The notes under the pieces: generated by a model
The model's input: the letters and a program-made list of their open reading frames with translations, nothing else
What the model was told of the DNA's origin: nothing
Databases searched by the model: none
Shown: positions 40,388 through 52,904 of the stretch, piece after piece
How the letters are laid out: every line of letters starts with the position of its first letter
How positions within the stretch are numbered: the stretch's first letter is position 1
Program-made: the position numbers and the translations under genes
From: Rhodocollybia butyracea
Lineage: Eukaryota > Basidiomycota > Agaricomycetes > Agaricales > Omphalotaceae
Reading direction: 5' to 3'
DNA length: 64,000 nucleotides
NCBI GenBank assembly: GCA_015501585.1
Contig: JADNRY010000218.1
Span: 1-64,000 of the forward strand

Positions 40388-43234
40388 TCATGAAGAGTCA
40401 TAATATGTGCCCTGAGTACTCATGGGAAATATCTCCTGCAAGAGAAGGTTGACAATAGTCTCGTGACCATTTGCTGCAGCTGCCTGAAGAGCATTCCCAT
40501 AGCGTCCCCCTTGAATATTTACCTGGGCCCCTTTCGCAATGAGCAAACTGACAATGGCTTGATCACCTTTGTCTGCAGCAGCCTGCAGAGCATTCCCGTA
40601 TAACCCACCCTGAGTATCCACGTCAGCCCCCTTTTCTAAGAGAAGAGCAACAACAGCTTCATGACCACATCCAGCACCTGCCTGAAGAGCATTCCCATAA
40701 TATCCCCCTTGAGCATTCACATCAGCCCCCTTTTCCAAAAGAAGACTTACAATGGCTGTGGCACCTGTGTTTGCAGCAGCCTGTAAAGCATTTCCATAAT
40801 ATCCACCTTGAGCATTTACCTCAGCTCCCTTCTCCAATAGAAAATTGACAATGTTTTCATGACTTTTCAGTGCAGCTGCTTGAAGTGCATTCCCAAGATA
40901 CCCCCCCTGAACATTTGGCTCAGCTCCATTTTCCAAGAGAAGGCTGACAATGGCTTCATGACTACTTACTGCAGCTGCTTGGAGAGCACTTCCATAAGTC
41001 CCACCCTGAGCATTTACTTCAGCTCCATTTTCCAACAAAGCTCTGACAATGGTTTCACCACCATTGTGTGCAGCAGCATGGAGTGCATTCCGGTACAATC
41101 CCCCTTGAGTATGCACATCAGCTCCCTTTTCCAAGAGAAGCTTGACAATAGCTTCATGGTCTCTTATTGCTGCTGCTTGAAGAGCACTCCCATGATATCC
41201 CCCCCGGGCATTTACATCAGCCCCCTTTTGCAGGAGAACACGGACAAGGCTTTCATTACCATTGTCTGCTGCTGCATAAAGGGCATTTCCATAAAATCCT
41301 CCTAAAGCATTCACCTCTGCTCCATTTTGCAAGAGAACACTGACAATGCTTTCATTACCATTGTGCACAGCAGCCTGAAGAGCATTCCCCCAAGGTCCAC
41401 CTTGAGCGTTTACCTCAGCCTCCCCTTCCAGAAGAAGATCAACACTTCTGGCCAAACCCAATGCTGCAGCCCAATGAAGTGGTTCAGCTGGGGCCACATA
41501 TCCAGGATTATATCTAGCCACCCATTGTTTCAGCTGACCCTGCAGTAGACTTCTTATTAGTTTGAAGACTTTGCTCTCTGAATCTTCTTCTTCAACTCTC
41601 CGCACATGAACTGGCCAATTGAACACTGCATAATCCCCAAAAGTAATTGAAGCCCCCCAATGTCCTTTGCGTTGAAAGTATTGATCATAACTCACAAATT
41701 TCATGAGGTAGATAAGGCATGCTTGAGCAAGTTTCTCATGTGCAATCACTGCATTAATCTGAAATAAAGTTGTAATATTCCGGCTTTTCATCAAAAATTC
41801 CTTTACAGATGCATGTGCAAACAGCACTGTCCGGTTCTGGTCCACAGTAACCAGGTTAGAATCAAGAATTAAGTGCAACTTGAAATCCATCTGACCCTCC
41901 TCCTCAACATTTTCTCTCTCCAAATCAACAGCCAGCATTGTACTGATCTGTCCAATGTTCAGAGGCTCAAATGCATAAGTGAGCCAAAGTAAGATATGAT
42001 GTGCATTTTCTGCATCATCACTCTCATAGGCTTTTTCTAAAGCCTCAGTATATGTTTCTTCTAAATCCCTGGGCAGCTTTTGTAAAGCTTTCCGGGTGGA
42101 ACTTGGAGAACCACATTTTTGCAAATTTTTCAGCTGACAGTCAACCCACCTGAACCTAGCAATGATCATCATGAAAAATTGAAAGATGTAAAGAACATTG
42201 ATTCCAAACGCACTGTCCTTGGGCTTGCACTATTAATGATTCCCTTATCTCATCCTGCAATTTGCCTTTGAAGCCATACTTTACAATCTCCCTATCAAGA
42301 TGCATAGTTATATCCTGATCAATCCCAGAGTTGTTGAGGGAGATTTGATAGTAAATTTCACCGGTCCTTGGTTCAAAATGATCCCGGCTAGTGATGACCA
42401 TGTAAAGATTGGGAATGCCTCCAACCTCATTCAACCACTGATAGACCTCATATTTCTCTTGACATTCATCCATAGCATCCATGACAATGTATCCCAACCC
42501 AACATCAACCAGGATGCTTCTTAGAACATTCTCCAAATCACAGACTGTAGGTTGTGAAGTTGAGATCCCCTGTTTGCATCTATCAAATAGATTCATAAGT
42601 TCAGAATGGATCCCGTCTGCATTGGATCCAACTTGCTGCAGAAGAGACAACAAGAGGCCCCGGTATGTTGATTTCAGGCCGGTATTGTCCCGAAAATCAA
42701 AGTAATGGTACCATACATTCCTGGGAGCAGTTTCTCTGAGATCCTGAATGATAGTTGTTCTGTAAATTCATGAGTTCAATAAACTTTGAAGAACTACTGG
42801 AAAGCATAAATTAACCTACAATAAAATTGTTTTGCCCGATCCAGCTGTATATCACACAGTAAATCACGCAGTGAGCCCACTTCATTCAAATAATAATGTA
42901 CACTCTTACCTTTGCCCTGAATCCACAGTACATTCGAAGTTTCCTTCCAGTTTTCATACTTGGAATGTTCAAGAATCCATTGGCCAGTACCTTGCGTCCT
43001 CTTGTCAGCAGCTGCCTGAAAATTGACAGAGCACTCAGGGGCTCTAAGCCAATCGTGGATTTTGATTTCCATATCATTCGCTTGTGAGAAACTGCCGTCA
43101 GTTGAAAATCCTTCGGCGACAGCTTTATAATAGCAAATGCAATGCTTACACATAACATGATAATTCGTGATGTTGCCCATTGCAACTTGAAACTGACCAT
43201 CAGCAATGCTAAAATCAGAAGCATGTTCAAACAT
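40388..43234 (-). CDS. NLR: NACHT NTPase with 11 ankyrin repeats
   Basis: Four minus-strand exons (42910-43234, 42820-42844, 42214-42759, 40388-42155) with consistent phases; 887 residues. The N-terminus (MFEHASDFSIADGQFQVA) is of the type before many basidiomycete NACHT proteins, followed by CSVNFQAAADKRTQGTG. The P-loop GKAGSGKT (107-114) is assembled across the first intron, which supports the model; the second exon is only 25 nt. Then a Walker-B-like YIVMDAMDEC, VITSRD, and FRWVDCQL..LPRDLEETYTEALEK. From about 520 to the end are 11 ankyrin repeats of 33 residues (NALQAAA..VSLLLEKGADVNAQGGYYG), unusually alike. NLRs of this type are associated with self/non-self and heterokaryon recognition in fungi; a role here is inferred. 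A 69-nt in-frame segment near 43092-43160 (GTAAGC..CACAAG) may be a further intron. Confidence 0.82.
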
Positions 43235-43555
43235 GCTTGACTAAACCCATCATTAGCAAAAGCTCGATGTTGAACATTGAATTAATACCCACCTGCGCTT
43301 ATACACAGTAAGTACTAGTCTGAGATTGCTGTCAATTCCAATTCAGTATCAACCCTGAGATCATATCAATTTGCGCTCACGTAGCCACTACGTTTTCCCA
43401 GTCTGCGCTGGGGATCAGAAATCTAACTTCCTTCCGGCAGGGGCTTTTCTATCTTTCCGCGCGCTTATTCTTGACAGCTGATTGATAATCATTCATTGAT
43501 AGTAAACAGGTTTTAAATTGGCTGACTATGCTACATTAGGTAACTTGGTATTATA

Positions 43556-44144
43556 GCTACGGTCAGCCACGGTGATTCAGGTTGTGATTCAGTATTTGGG
43601 TTCAGGTGCTGAACCAAAACCTGAATTTGAGTTAGTTCAACCTTTGAGCGAATCGCGTTTCGCGTTTCGTACCGCCACAGATAAACTCTTAGGTAATTGG
43701 ATTGCTTAACGCCATACGACCTATCCACGCTCACTGCTTGTCACATCGTCCAGCTCAATTGCCTTCTCCTCTTCCTTTTACATAGTGTATGTCTGGAATG
43801 AAATAGAGTTCTTTATTAAGAAAGTGCCAAGCAGAATTCCCCTGACACATATTTTATAAGCAAAGTCATGAGCACGTTGGCTTGCACATTGAGCAACATG
43901 CTGCGTTCAGTATGTAACCCGACGCTGCTGACAGTCGGGCAAGAATCGGGGCCCGGCCTCATCAAGCCCATCAACCACGGACTCAGAAACAATAAATGAC
44001 TCATTGAATCATCCTTGTGAAACAAACTTTGTCGGTCAGATGTGAATCCAAGTGTGAATTGCATTTCATAGTCGATTCACATGTTTTAAATCACTCCAGA
44101 ACCACATACTGAATCGCACTTGATTCACCATGGTTGACCGTAGC
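43556..44144. mobile_element. 589-bp MITE with TA flanks
   Basis: Inverted termini GCTACGGTCAGCCACGGTGA.. / complement ..TCACCATGGTTGACCGTAGC pair over about 50 bp with mismatches and are flanked by TA on both sides, as in Tc1/mariner-type insertions. The interior is rich in GATTCA/TGAATC words and non-coding. Confidence 0.68.
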
Positions 44145-44700
44145 TAATGTATGAGTAAGTATGTCCTCCAGATGTCCTCGTTCGTCCTGTTCCTTTTTGG
44201 TGTATCGAGTAATGTTACCTCTATACCTATACTACTAGTATTAGTGATGTGCCGAGGCCATTAGCATTTAGCGTAACCCCGCCGTAACCCGCCGTAACAC
44301 TCATGGCAGGGTGACAGTGGGCGGCCGCCTTGAAGGCTTGAACAAGAATACTTAGACTTGGGGTCTGGTGCTAGCAGACTTGGTAGTTGCAGAAACATAA
44401 CATATGAGTTATCACATCTGTTGGGTCGGGAGGAAGTAATAGCGAAGTACTGATAGCGGAATGATTCGAGGTTTACAGGAAGTTCGGACTGGATGATTTC
44501 ATATTCACCACATGTACAAGATTGTCAAGTATCCACGTCCAAGTCCGAAAGATGATTCACCGCATCAAATTGGTAGAAAGTATGTCCAGCGCATCCTGAC
44601 AAACACGCATTGGATCTGTTAGAAACTGATATATACTGATGACGGTCTTCTAATACCAGATCATCTACACACACAACATACATGTTTGTTCAATAAGCAA
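44145..44700. other. Intergenic, nothing recognised
   Basis: Contains a small CCCCGCCGTAACCCGCCGTAAC repeat (44277-44300). No gene. Confidence 0.5.
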
Positions 44701-46678
44701 TCAAAATTCGAATCCCCCAACGCCCTCCATTCCCCCTACTAACATCCTACAAATCTCCAATCGCTCTTTCCTCTTCACATCAGCGGATCCACCAACACCC
44801 ATTGCTTTATCCCACCACCGTACTGAAAACCTTGTTAGTATTACCATATCCGCATCTGTATCTGTATCCATTTCCGAGTCGGGCGTCGCTACTGTAGTGG
44901 CGGGCCTGGTGTCACTATCTGGACTTGAACATTCAGAGTCGTAGAAAGACGATAAATCTTCATCGGATGAGTTGGGGGATTGAGCCCAGGCAGGAATATG
45001 AGGGAATCTACTAGGAGTAAGAGTCGGCGTTGAAGCAGGATCCACTACGCTTCTCCATCCACCGATATAAAACTCCCTCAACTTCCTCTCACACCCTCCA
45101 TATGTCTTTGCAATAAGATACCGAGTATTGTTAATCCAGCTGGGCGGCGGGTTTGATTGAGAGAACCGCGATAGATGCGACAGACTTTCTATCGAACTCC
45201 TGTCGCCGCAGCCAAAACGATCACAGCTATCACAGTCAAGGGGATCAAGTCCTATAACCCGACTCCACAATCTCCCAAGGATGCATCGACATCCCATTTG
45301 TACAGAACACAACCGCAGGAGGGACCGTTATCCGTCCCACTTTGAAACAGACACGGGAAACGGCGATGGTATGTAGTGTTATACCGGATTCAAGTTCAAG
45401 GCCGTTTAGTAGGATGCGAGGGAGGGAGGTTAACGACGACGATGATGAGTTGCGGTTACAGTTGGCCGTTCCGGAAGTGCGATCTTGAGTGATGAATCGG
45501 GTGATGATATAACACTACATGGATAGAATACTCGAGTAAGTATGAGGAAGTTGAAGTTCTTATTATCTCTATAGTACTCACCCATTTTTCATCCCACGCG
45601 CCAATACTAAGACGGAGTTGGAATTTGGTGAATATGGGAATTTCTTTGATGAAATGGAAATGCGTGGCTGGTAGAAGATAATGAGAACATAATAAAAGAG
45701 GAATGAAATGGAAGGGAAAGAGACAACGCAAAGACATGAACATTGCTTACAAGAGAGCGCGACATGTCCCCCAACACGTAGGAAATGAGGGAATAGATCT
45801 AACGATGCTTTCGTTCGTGCAAAATCCAGGATCTGAGAAGGTTGTATAAGTAGACTGGATACGCACAGATGAGACAGGAAAGGAAGGCAGAGAAAAGTTT
45901 CAAGTTCCATGGACGTACCTTTGGATAACTAGAATTGCTCATATGCATATTGAAATCACTATCATCGAAACCTGCAAACACGAAACGAGATATGGAATCA
46001 CAAAGGGCCCAACAAGAGATGAGCTAAAAGCAACATACCAACCCAAGTCTTATACCTCCCCTCCCACTCGAACAGATGTTCTCCTATGGGCGTAACCGAT
46101 TTCAACCACTCCTCCATCTCGGCCACCCTCGAGAAGTCCTCTGATTCCTTCGACCCCGTATGCAACATATCTACTCTCCCCAAAGGTCCATATACGCGAT
46201 CACAAGAGAGTGTAGACCGTAAAAAACTGCGATAATAATACCTCGTGCTAGCTTTCAGCCACGCCCCAGCATATCTCATCCGTATCTTAACAACGCACCA
46301 CAGGACACGGCAGTGCCATGCCCCTGGGAATGAGCGGACGTTGAGCAGCACTAGGATGGCCATGACGTATGTGAGGGGATGGTGGTAGCCTTTACGATAA
46401 GCAGATTGCCGAACCTGTGCAAGACTTTGTCGAATGGAACGGACGAGATGAGGGAATGGGAGATGTATAAGATGCGAGGATATGTATGAAAGGTAAGATA
46501 GAAATCGGAAGACATTTAGAGTTTTCGTATATAGATTGAGCTTGGAACGAGGGAGTTTAACGGCGGGATTGAGATTGAGTCCGAGCTTGCGGGTTGTTCG
46601 ACGAGCGATGAGGCTGATGGCATGGGCGATAGGAGCGATGGATTGAGTTGGGGCTGGTGGAGACCGAGAAAAAGCCAT
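44701..46678 (-). CDS. THEM6-like thioesterase family protein
   Basis: Minus-strand exons 46039-46678, 45919-45971, 45751-45832, 45582-45667, 45291-45514 and 45226-44701, all in phase; about 536 residues. Hydrophobic N-terminal helix near 100-120 (YVMAILVLLNVRSFPGAW). The hot-dog core follows: VGFDDSDFNMHMSNSSYPK, LDFARTKASLDLFPHFLRVG, THFHFIKEIPIFTKFQLRLS, IGAWDEKW, VSRVCFKVGRITVPPAVVFC. This is the pattern of fungal THEM6/4HBT-like proteins (D-x-D-F-N-x-H-M-N-N). The last part has NPPPSWINNTR, LREFYIGGWR and VGGMEGVGGFE, as in the family C-terminus. The last intron (45227-45290, GTCGAT donor) is inferred to connect the two frames and is the weakest call. A membrane-anchored acyl-thioesterase-like role is inferred from family; the substrate is unknown. 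Confidence 0.75.
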
Positions 46679-49600
46679 TCCTAGAGCCAGACAAGGATGA
46701 ATTGGAGGTATAGAGGATTATAGAAAAGTAGTACGAACAAACAAACAAGACGTTGAGATGAGCGATGGAGAGGTGTGTCGTTAATTGAGTGGACCAGGGT
46801 AGGAATTAGCATTACAGTTGTACAGTGTTGTTCTAATAAGCTATCGATTTTGTGGGGAAGCACCTAGACTGGGGTAGTCATTTCCCCAATGCCGTAGAAG
46901 CTGACGCAGCTAGATAGGGACGGCCGGCTAGATATCAGAGCCTGATAAGATGCAGACCATGTGATTCTTATGTACCTGACAAGACGCTTTGTCCGCTTCA
47001 ACATCGTTTTATTGGCTTGATGATTTGTACCATTCGTTCATGCATACCTCTGGCTTCTGCGCAGATAGACTCGTCCATCCTCGAAACGGAACGGAGACAG
47101 ACATGGATGCCGAATAACTGGTAACTTCCGTGTCGGACTTGCGGTGCGTACTCGATCACAAGCAATACCAGTAGACGTCTTCGAGCACGGAAGTTGTACA
47201 TAACGAGTAATCAGTCTACCTTCAATAGGAGACCTGTAAATCAGCTCGTATTGAAGGTTCAATAATAAAGGCTAACAGAATCGAAACGACTTAACGCGAG
47301 GTACATCCTTGCGCCTCCTTCGATGCTATCCATTCAGCGAGTTCCTATAAGTTTTACGTTTGCCATCTTCCATGATGCATAAGCTTAGGGCGCTCGTATC
47401 GAGATAAAAAGCTGAGATCCAAATGAGGAAGTTTAAACAGGCTTCGCTACGAATCTACTTGTCTAGTCATAAGTCGAACTTTGTCAGACAGAAAGCCATG
47501 TCACGAACTTGAGCGTCCAGTGAAACGCGCAGTGGTGCAGCCACTCATGCGGGGTTCCAATGAAGGAGGGAATAGCTGTAACTTTTTGGGCTTCTTGTTC
47601 TGGAGACATACTAGCATAACCACAAGCTTAATGTTCCATTGTAAAGAGGGATCTTGACGCCATGTTCATTGGAGGTACAGTTGGATTTAGAAGCTAAACT
47701 ACAGCGTAGTAGAATGCCAGAATTCATGTGAATACATCGAGATTACTGTGCCGCGCAAGGCATGAAGTTTGAAGCTGCTACAAAAAGACAAAGAACGACC
47801 GAGACTGTCCCGAAAGCTGTAGGATTTTCTGGTCTGTGTCGAGTAATCGAGCGATCACGTCAAGTAGGCCGAAGAGGGTTGACTATCAGGCCTTCAGGTA
47901 TATATGCGGAATGGAGTTTACGCGACAGCTGAGAGGCTAAGCGACGCTATGCCGGGTGGTCTAAGACAACAGAAGATTTATACAGTAAGCAATGGAACGA
48001 TCAGCTTTTAGACACACTTTTCTTTGAAAACACGCTGTTAGACGCCTGTGCATCCATAGAGCTTCAAGGGTTCCATAGTTCCATCTGTTGGTCGTGAGCG
48101 CATGAGAGCGCATGAGAGAAAGAAGCTCATGCGGGCGCTTAAAATGAACAATTTAATTCAAGCATGTGATTGAGTCACCTGGTTCAACTCCATCATCGAC
48201 TCTCTTTTGTTACTTTGGGAGTGTGTGCACGGCACTCAGAGCTGGAATTCACGAATTCGTTGATTGGGTTGCCTATCTGAAGGTCTTGCTGAAGTCTGAC
48301 GTCAAGAGTGCGCTCCAGAATCGCAATAGCGTACAGTCACAAGGATGATCGGCGGCTCGGATTAAGATGAACACTGACGTCTCTCATCCTTGCTTGTTAC
48401 CCAATCTTCCAGAATGCCAAGTCCATTCAGGCTAGTCTAATCATTGCTCTTTAATATCGTCATATCTAGGCACTTCAATGCCAATTGCGATTGGAGCCAG
48501 TGCTTGATTCTATCCGCACGATCCGTATGCTCATACGGTACCCCGGCCACAGCTACCGTCCCAAAGCTAACGGTGTACATCTAACCATATCTTACTTACC
48601 AGTCTCCAATCGTACTCTATCCTACGGTAATTGGGTGTGTTCACGCTTCTCATGGGCTTTACTGTCTTAACGCGCAATCAGGCAAATGCGCCCCTACCGT
48701 GACAGAGGTAATGCTTCAAGGGATGGAGACACGCATATAGCTTGGCCAAAATTGATTGCTCAAGTGCTCACCTCAGGTTCAGCTATTGTACGGCAGTTGG
48801 ATGCAAAATTACACTCCGGTAAACCGTAATTGTGTGCGCTCATGCTCCTTTCCTGTCTCCTTGTTGTCCCAAGTCAATACCTGTCGACACCGTGTCTGTG
48901 CCTCATCCCCTGCCTCTTTGCCCGATTTGATCGCCTATTTGTTCTAGCGTGTCATTATCCGGACAGGTGAGGGGCTCGACTGCAACAGTCCCTGTCTACC
49001 TTTCTTACTGAGTACCTACGCCGTCACATTCAAAGCTTTCAATTTCGAAACGGTAGCGCGCGCGCAGAAACCGCCGGATAACCCGGAACCCCTCGATGTT
49101 ACAATATCAAAATCCGAATCTTGTGCTGGTAGACCGGTTCCCCTTATGCTATGAATGTCGCCATGCCTAGGTCTCCACCGTACAAAGGATGAATAGGTCG
49201 ATTGAACTTGATTACAACGTTCAATTTTAGGAACACAAAGTCGGTAAAAAGTCGGGAGGTGCACATCTTGTTTCAGCCAATTACTTGGTACATGTCATAT
49301 GGTCTTTCCTTATTGGCCAAATCCCAGTTATAAGACAGAGACTATGCGCGATTTGGTAAGTATTCCTTCACCTTTACCAACCAATTGCTTCTCCCCAGGT
49401 TCGAATGGGATTGAGATCCTCAGATCCTCTCCCTGTTGGGGTTCTGAGCTGAGCTGTTTATGTGACAATGTTGGCGGATTAATGTCGAAGGCTGGGAAGA
49501 AACTAGAGTGAGAAGAACCGGATGGGCGACTCAGAGATGAGACCCGCGGGTGTTCAGGCTTCAATGAAGACCAAGCACAACTAGTAGTAGAATGGCTAGT

Positions 49601-49962
49601 AGTACTACAACTTCATCGCACGGTCGGGAGACTTAACTTAGTTGAGCCCTTCCGATACCATCGTCAACGGTACTTGGCACGATCAAAGCCAAGAAACTAG
49701 CCTTGCGCACTTAGCACTTCGTGTTTTGGGCCTAGAGGGCTCAAACAGGTCTCGACCCTCATTCAACTTGAACCCACAAATTGAATACTTCGACCTCAAT
49801 GAATCTTACACACTCGGACCATGCTGGCGCAACGTGCAACCATTTCATGAGATACACAACTCGCCCTATGGTTGAGCTAGTTTTCGGATCCATCACACCA
49901 AGTTCGCGAACTTGAAGAACCCCTTCTGAGTTACTCGAGCCTCATTATAGAATTGTAAAAAT
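46679..49962. other. Long interval without recognisable genes
   Basis: Only short scattered frames (82 codons at most). I looked for exon chains on both strands and for RNA genes and found none that hold. The largest plus frame near the end (49642-49875) has no recognised motif. Confidence 0.5.
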
Positions 49963-51278
49963 CTAGACATTCGGGGTTACTGAACTGGCTATGTGCACTG
50001 AAACCATCCCCTCTACTACAGATAACTCAAATTTCACTAAAATGTAGACTGTAATAGGATACAATGCCTAAAACAAATTAGTATCGCCCATGCAACAAAT
50101 GCCCTACATACCGAAAATGCAATCATGAAATTTGTCAGGTAAAAACTTGTCCTGAAAAGTAAGGTGTCGGTCTGGTTAGATTTTGTTGTGTCTTGCATAC
50201 ATTGAACCAATGTAAAAATCAACTACATCCCCAAGCAACATTAGCATGTGTTATTAATCAATCTAAGCGAGACGAACTCACCTGGAATGTGAAAAATATG
50301 ACACCAGACTCTATCCAGAGAAGTAACACCCGTTGAGACTGGGTTAACTTATGCACATGGTATTCTACACCCTCAATGCCTTGAATCTGCTGATGATATA
50401 TCCTGTGGGAACAATACTATGAATGACTTCAGTACGATCATAAGTGGAACCAGTACCAAGCCTTCAGGCCAAGTAGCAAAGTTGTGATTACATTGATAGA
50501 AAGACTGGCCCAAAGTGAAAGAATATCCAGTGATGAGGAATTGGCGAGCTCCAGGACATCCCAAACTCCATCTACAACTTGGATTACTGGATTACATGGC
50601 GCTGAGAAACTAGTACACAAGCAAAAGAGCAAATGTTGTACATACCAAAGTTTCCAGTCATGAGAAGTATCATTACCGCTTTTGCCCGATTTTCAGTTCC
50701 CCACATAATGCATGCTCTCCACGTTACAATGGAATCACTCAGGATAAACTGGAATCGGAGGATATCAAAAAACAGATCAGAAGTTAGCTATGCCAGATCA
50801 CAGAGTCTACAGATCGGCACTACCATGATAGTAAGTGGTAAGCCGTGAACTTTATTCCAGATTCGGGCAGAATTATTTGCCACTTCGACTTGTGATATGA
50901 GACCTTGACCGGTTTCCCGCATGCATGAGTAGAATATTAATTTTAGGTCGACTTCGATTGAAATTAACAAGTATAAAGTAAAAGCCATGAAGCCAATGAA
51001 TATGCAAGTCAACCATATCTGTGGTTTGTTGCTTGAAATTCTGTATCTCATAATCAGGTTAAAGTAACGGCGGAACACAAGTTCCAATGTACTTACAGGT
51101 AGTATAAACATATTGAAGTGGCCAGTAAGTAGGAGCCTAGCCTCCAGCGTTTAAAATGACACAAAGCGAGGCTGTTCAATGACTCACCATATAAACAGGC
51201 AGTGGACAGAAGCTGAGAAACATCGAGGAATTGTGCGAGACCAATAGCGTAAAGAATGTCCGAATCATTCGGAGTCAT
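49963..51278 (-). CDS. Basidiomycete seven-helix membrane protein
   Basis: Nine small exons on the minus strand (51188-51278, 51097-51136, 50824-51040, 50646-50748, 50457-50586, 50282-50402, 50197-50222, 50112-50151, 49963-50067), with all phases agreeing; 290 residues. Helices: DILYAIGLAQFLDVS.., YLLATSICLYY, WLTCIFIGFMAFTLYLLIS, then LSDSIVTWRACIMWGTENRA (the signature of a large basidiomycete family of 7-TM hypothetical proteins), LSLWASLSINVITTLLLGLK AW in effect, RVLLLWIESGVIFFTFQLIF, NFMIAFSALYPITVYILV. Intron 7 needs a GC-AG splice (GCAAGA donor at 50196). Receptor-like topology; ligand and function unknown. The acceptor of exon 5 could instead be 15 nt further upstream. Confidence 0.72.
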
Positions 51279-51675
51279 CGAAGCAGGTAGTGTACTACAT
51301 GTTTGATCCTTTCGTATTTCTCCTTATAACAAATCTTTTGCGCTTGGCGTTGATAAAGTTATATCAATCATGTTAGAACAGCCTAGAACATGCTCGTTAG
51401 AGTGCGTACTTACATAGTCCCGGTGTGTCCCGGTGTAATACTAACAGGTGATTCACTGGGGTGATAGCACCTGAGCTAACATTACTACCGGCGTAACCAT
51501 CTTTGGAAGTATGTACAGCGCCTAAACGACCATAGAGTACAAAGTCGTAACTAGATATGGTACAGCGCAGACTCTGCAGAACTCTAACTGAGCGGATAGT
51601 CCACGAGAGCCGGCGTGGCCCATAAACAGGTATAAGAGGTGCAAGTTCTTAACGCGATTCCACCTACTCATCCAC

Positions 51676-52639
51676 ATGTCAGATCTTACTACTGTGCCAG
51701 TATCCCCGCCAGCAGTAAATGTAAGTAACTATCCGTCCCTGAGAAAAGTTATCATGAGCCTTCTGCAGACAACACTGCAACCCGGCACCACTACCTTTCC
51801 AGGCTCAAATATTACCTTCTGCCCGGAACCAAGTCATACGGGTGCTCCCGAATCAACTACTAGCAGTCGTAGACCTGGTGGTTGCGGAGGGCAGACGTTT
51901 CCAGAAATTACTATTCAACCACCTACCACGTAAGTAAATAAAATTGCGTTAATCTGCAGCCATTCACAACCTGGCTGAATTATGTTTTAAAGTTCTGGAC
52001 AAGTCACAACAATTTCGTTGCCTGGCAGTGGAACGGTTTTCTTACCAACAACGTCCATTGCAACATCTCATCAGAGCCCAAGTACAGCGTCGATCTCAAA
52101 CTGGGATAGTGACTCTTTTGCTATCGTTTCTTCCACATCAGGACTTGAAGCAATCTCAACAGTGATGACATCGGAGCCAAGTTTTTCGGGACCCCCCAGT
52201 AGTACTACTAACTTGGATAGTAGCCAAGCGCAGACTTTCTCAGAAATTAGTACCATGGTAGTAACCACCCCGTAAGTCAAAATAGTCAAAGTGCCTAATT
52301 GTCACTATGCACTACAGCTACTAAATATGGTCGAAGCTTTGGGCGCCCCGTGACAACAGTTATCTCACCAGGACTGGTTATCCCAACACCCACATCAACT
52401 TTGTGAGTAAACCTCTCATCAAATTTGCAGAGCTGTAAGATTAACTTGGCCGTATACTTTGTATTAGCCCAATCACAGGAAATCTTACCGGAAATTCAAG
52501 CACTGTATATTCATTGCCATCCGAGTCTGTTCCTGCTATGGCTTCAAGTGGAGCTTGTGTTTTAACTCCGAATGCTCACTATACTTGGGCAACAATCATT
52601 ATCTTGCTTGTGCTTCCTACCTTACTGAACAGTGGTTGA
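51676..52639 (+). CDS. Ser/Thr-rich surface protein with hydrophobic C-terminus
   Basis: Exons 51676-51718, 51767-51929, 51993-52271, 52337-52402 and 52468-52639 (phases agree apart from the first intron, 48 nt, which can also be read through). The product is dominated by Ser, Thr and Pro (TTSIATSHQSPSTAS, SGPPSSTTNLDSSQAQTFSE), with two similar modules, each Q(T/A)FPEI or QTFSEIS followed by VTTP/PPTT. It ends in CVLTPNAHYTWATIIILLVL PTLLNSG, a GPI-anchor-like tail. No N-terminal signal peptide is seen from this start, so an upstream exon may be missing. Probably a mucin-like wall or membrane protein; function inferred from composition only. The acceptor at 52336 is chosen because the nearer CAG gives a stop. 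Confidence 0.55.
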
Positions 52640-52904
52640 ATTAAATATGGCTTGAAGTATGGTGTTACATACTTAATCTAATGGCAATATCAAGGCAATA
52701 TCTCTAGCTAGATATGTACTGGCCATAATCATAGTAATATTCTCCTGGGCCAGCAACCATTGGAATCTTGACCACGACGAAGGTACCCGAAAGCCAAGAG
52801 GCTTTATTATGTACTGCGCGCGAATGGAGCTAATTTGCGAAGTTGTGTACCGTATTTAGTACCGTAGTGCAGTACACAGACCAAGAAAATCCCTTCATCA
52901 TTGT

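Noticed and set aside
40859..41548. Plus-strand frames over the ankyrin region
   Set aside because: Periodic shadows of the repetitive minus-strand NLR coding sequence.
47945..48000. tRNA-like start (GCCGGGTGGTCTAAGAC)
   Set aside because: No matching anticodon arm, T-loop or acceptor 3' end follows.
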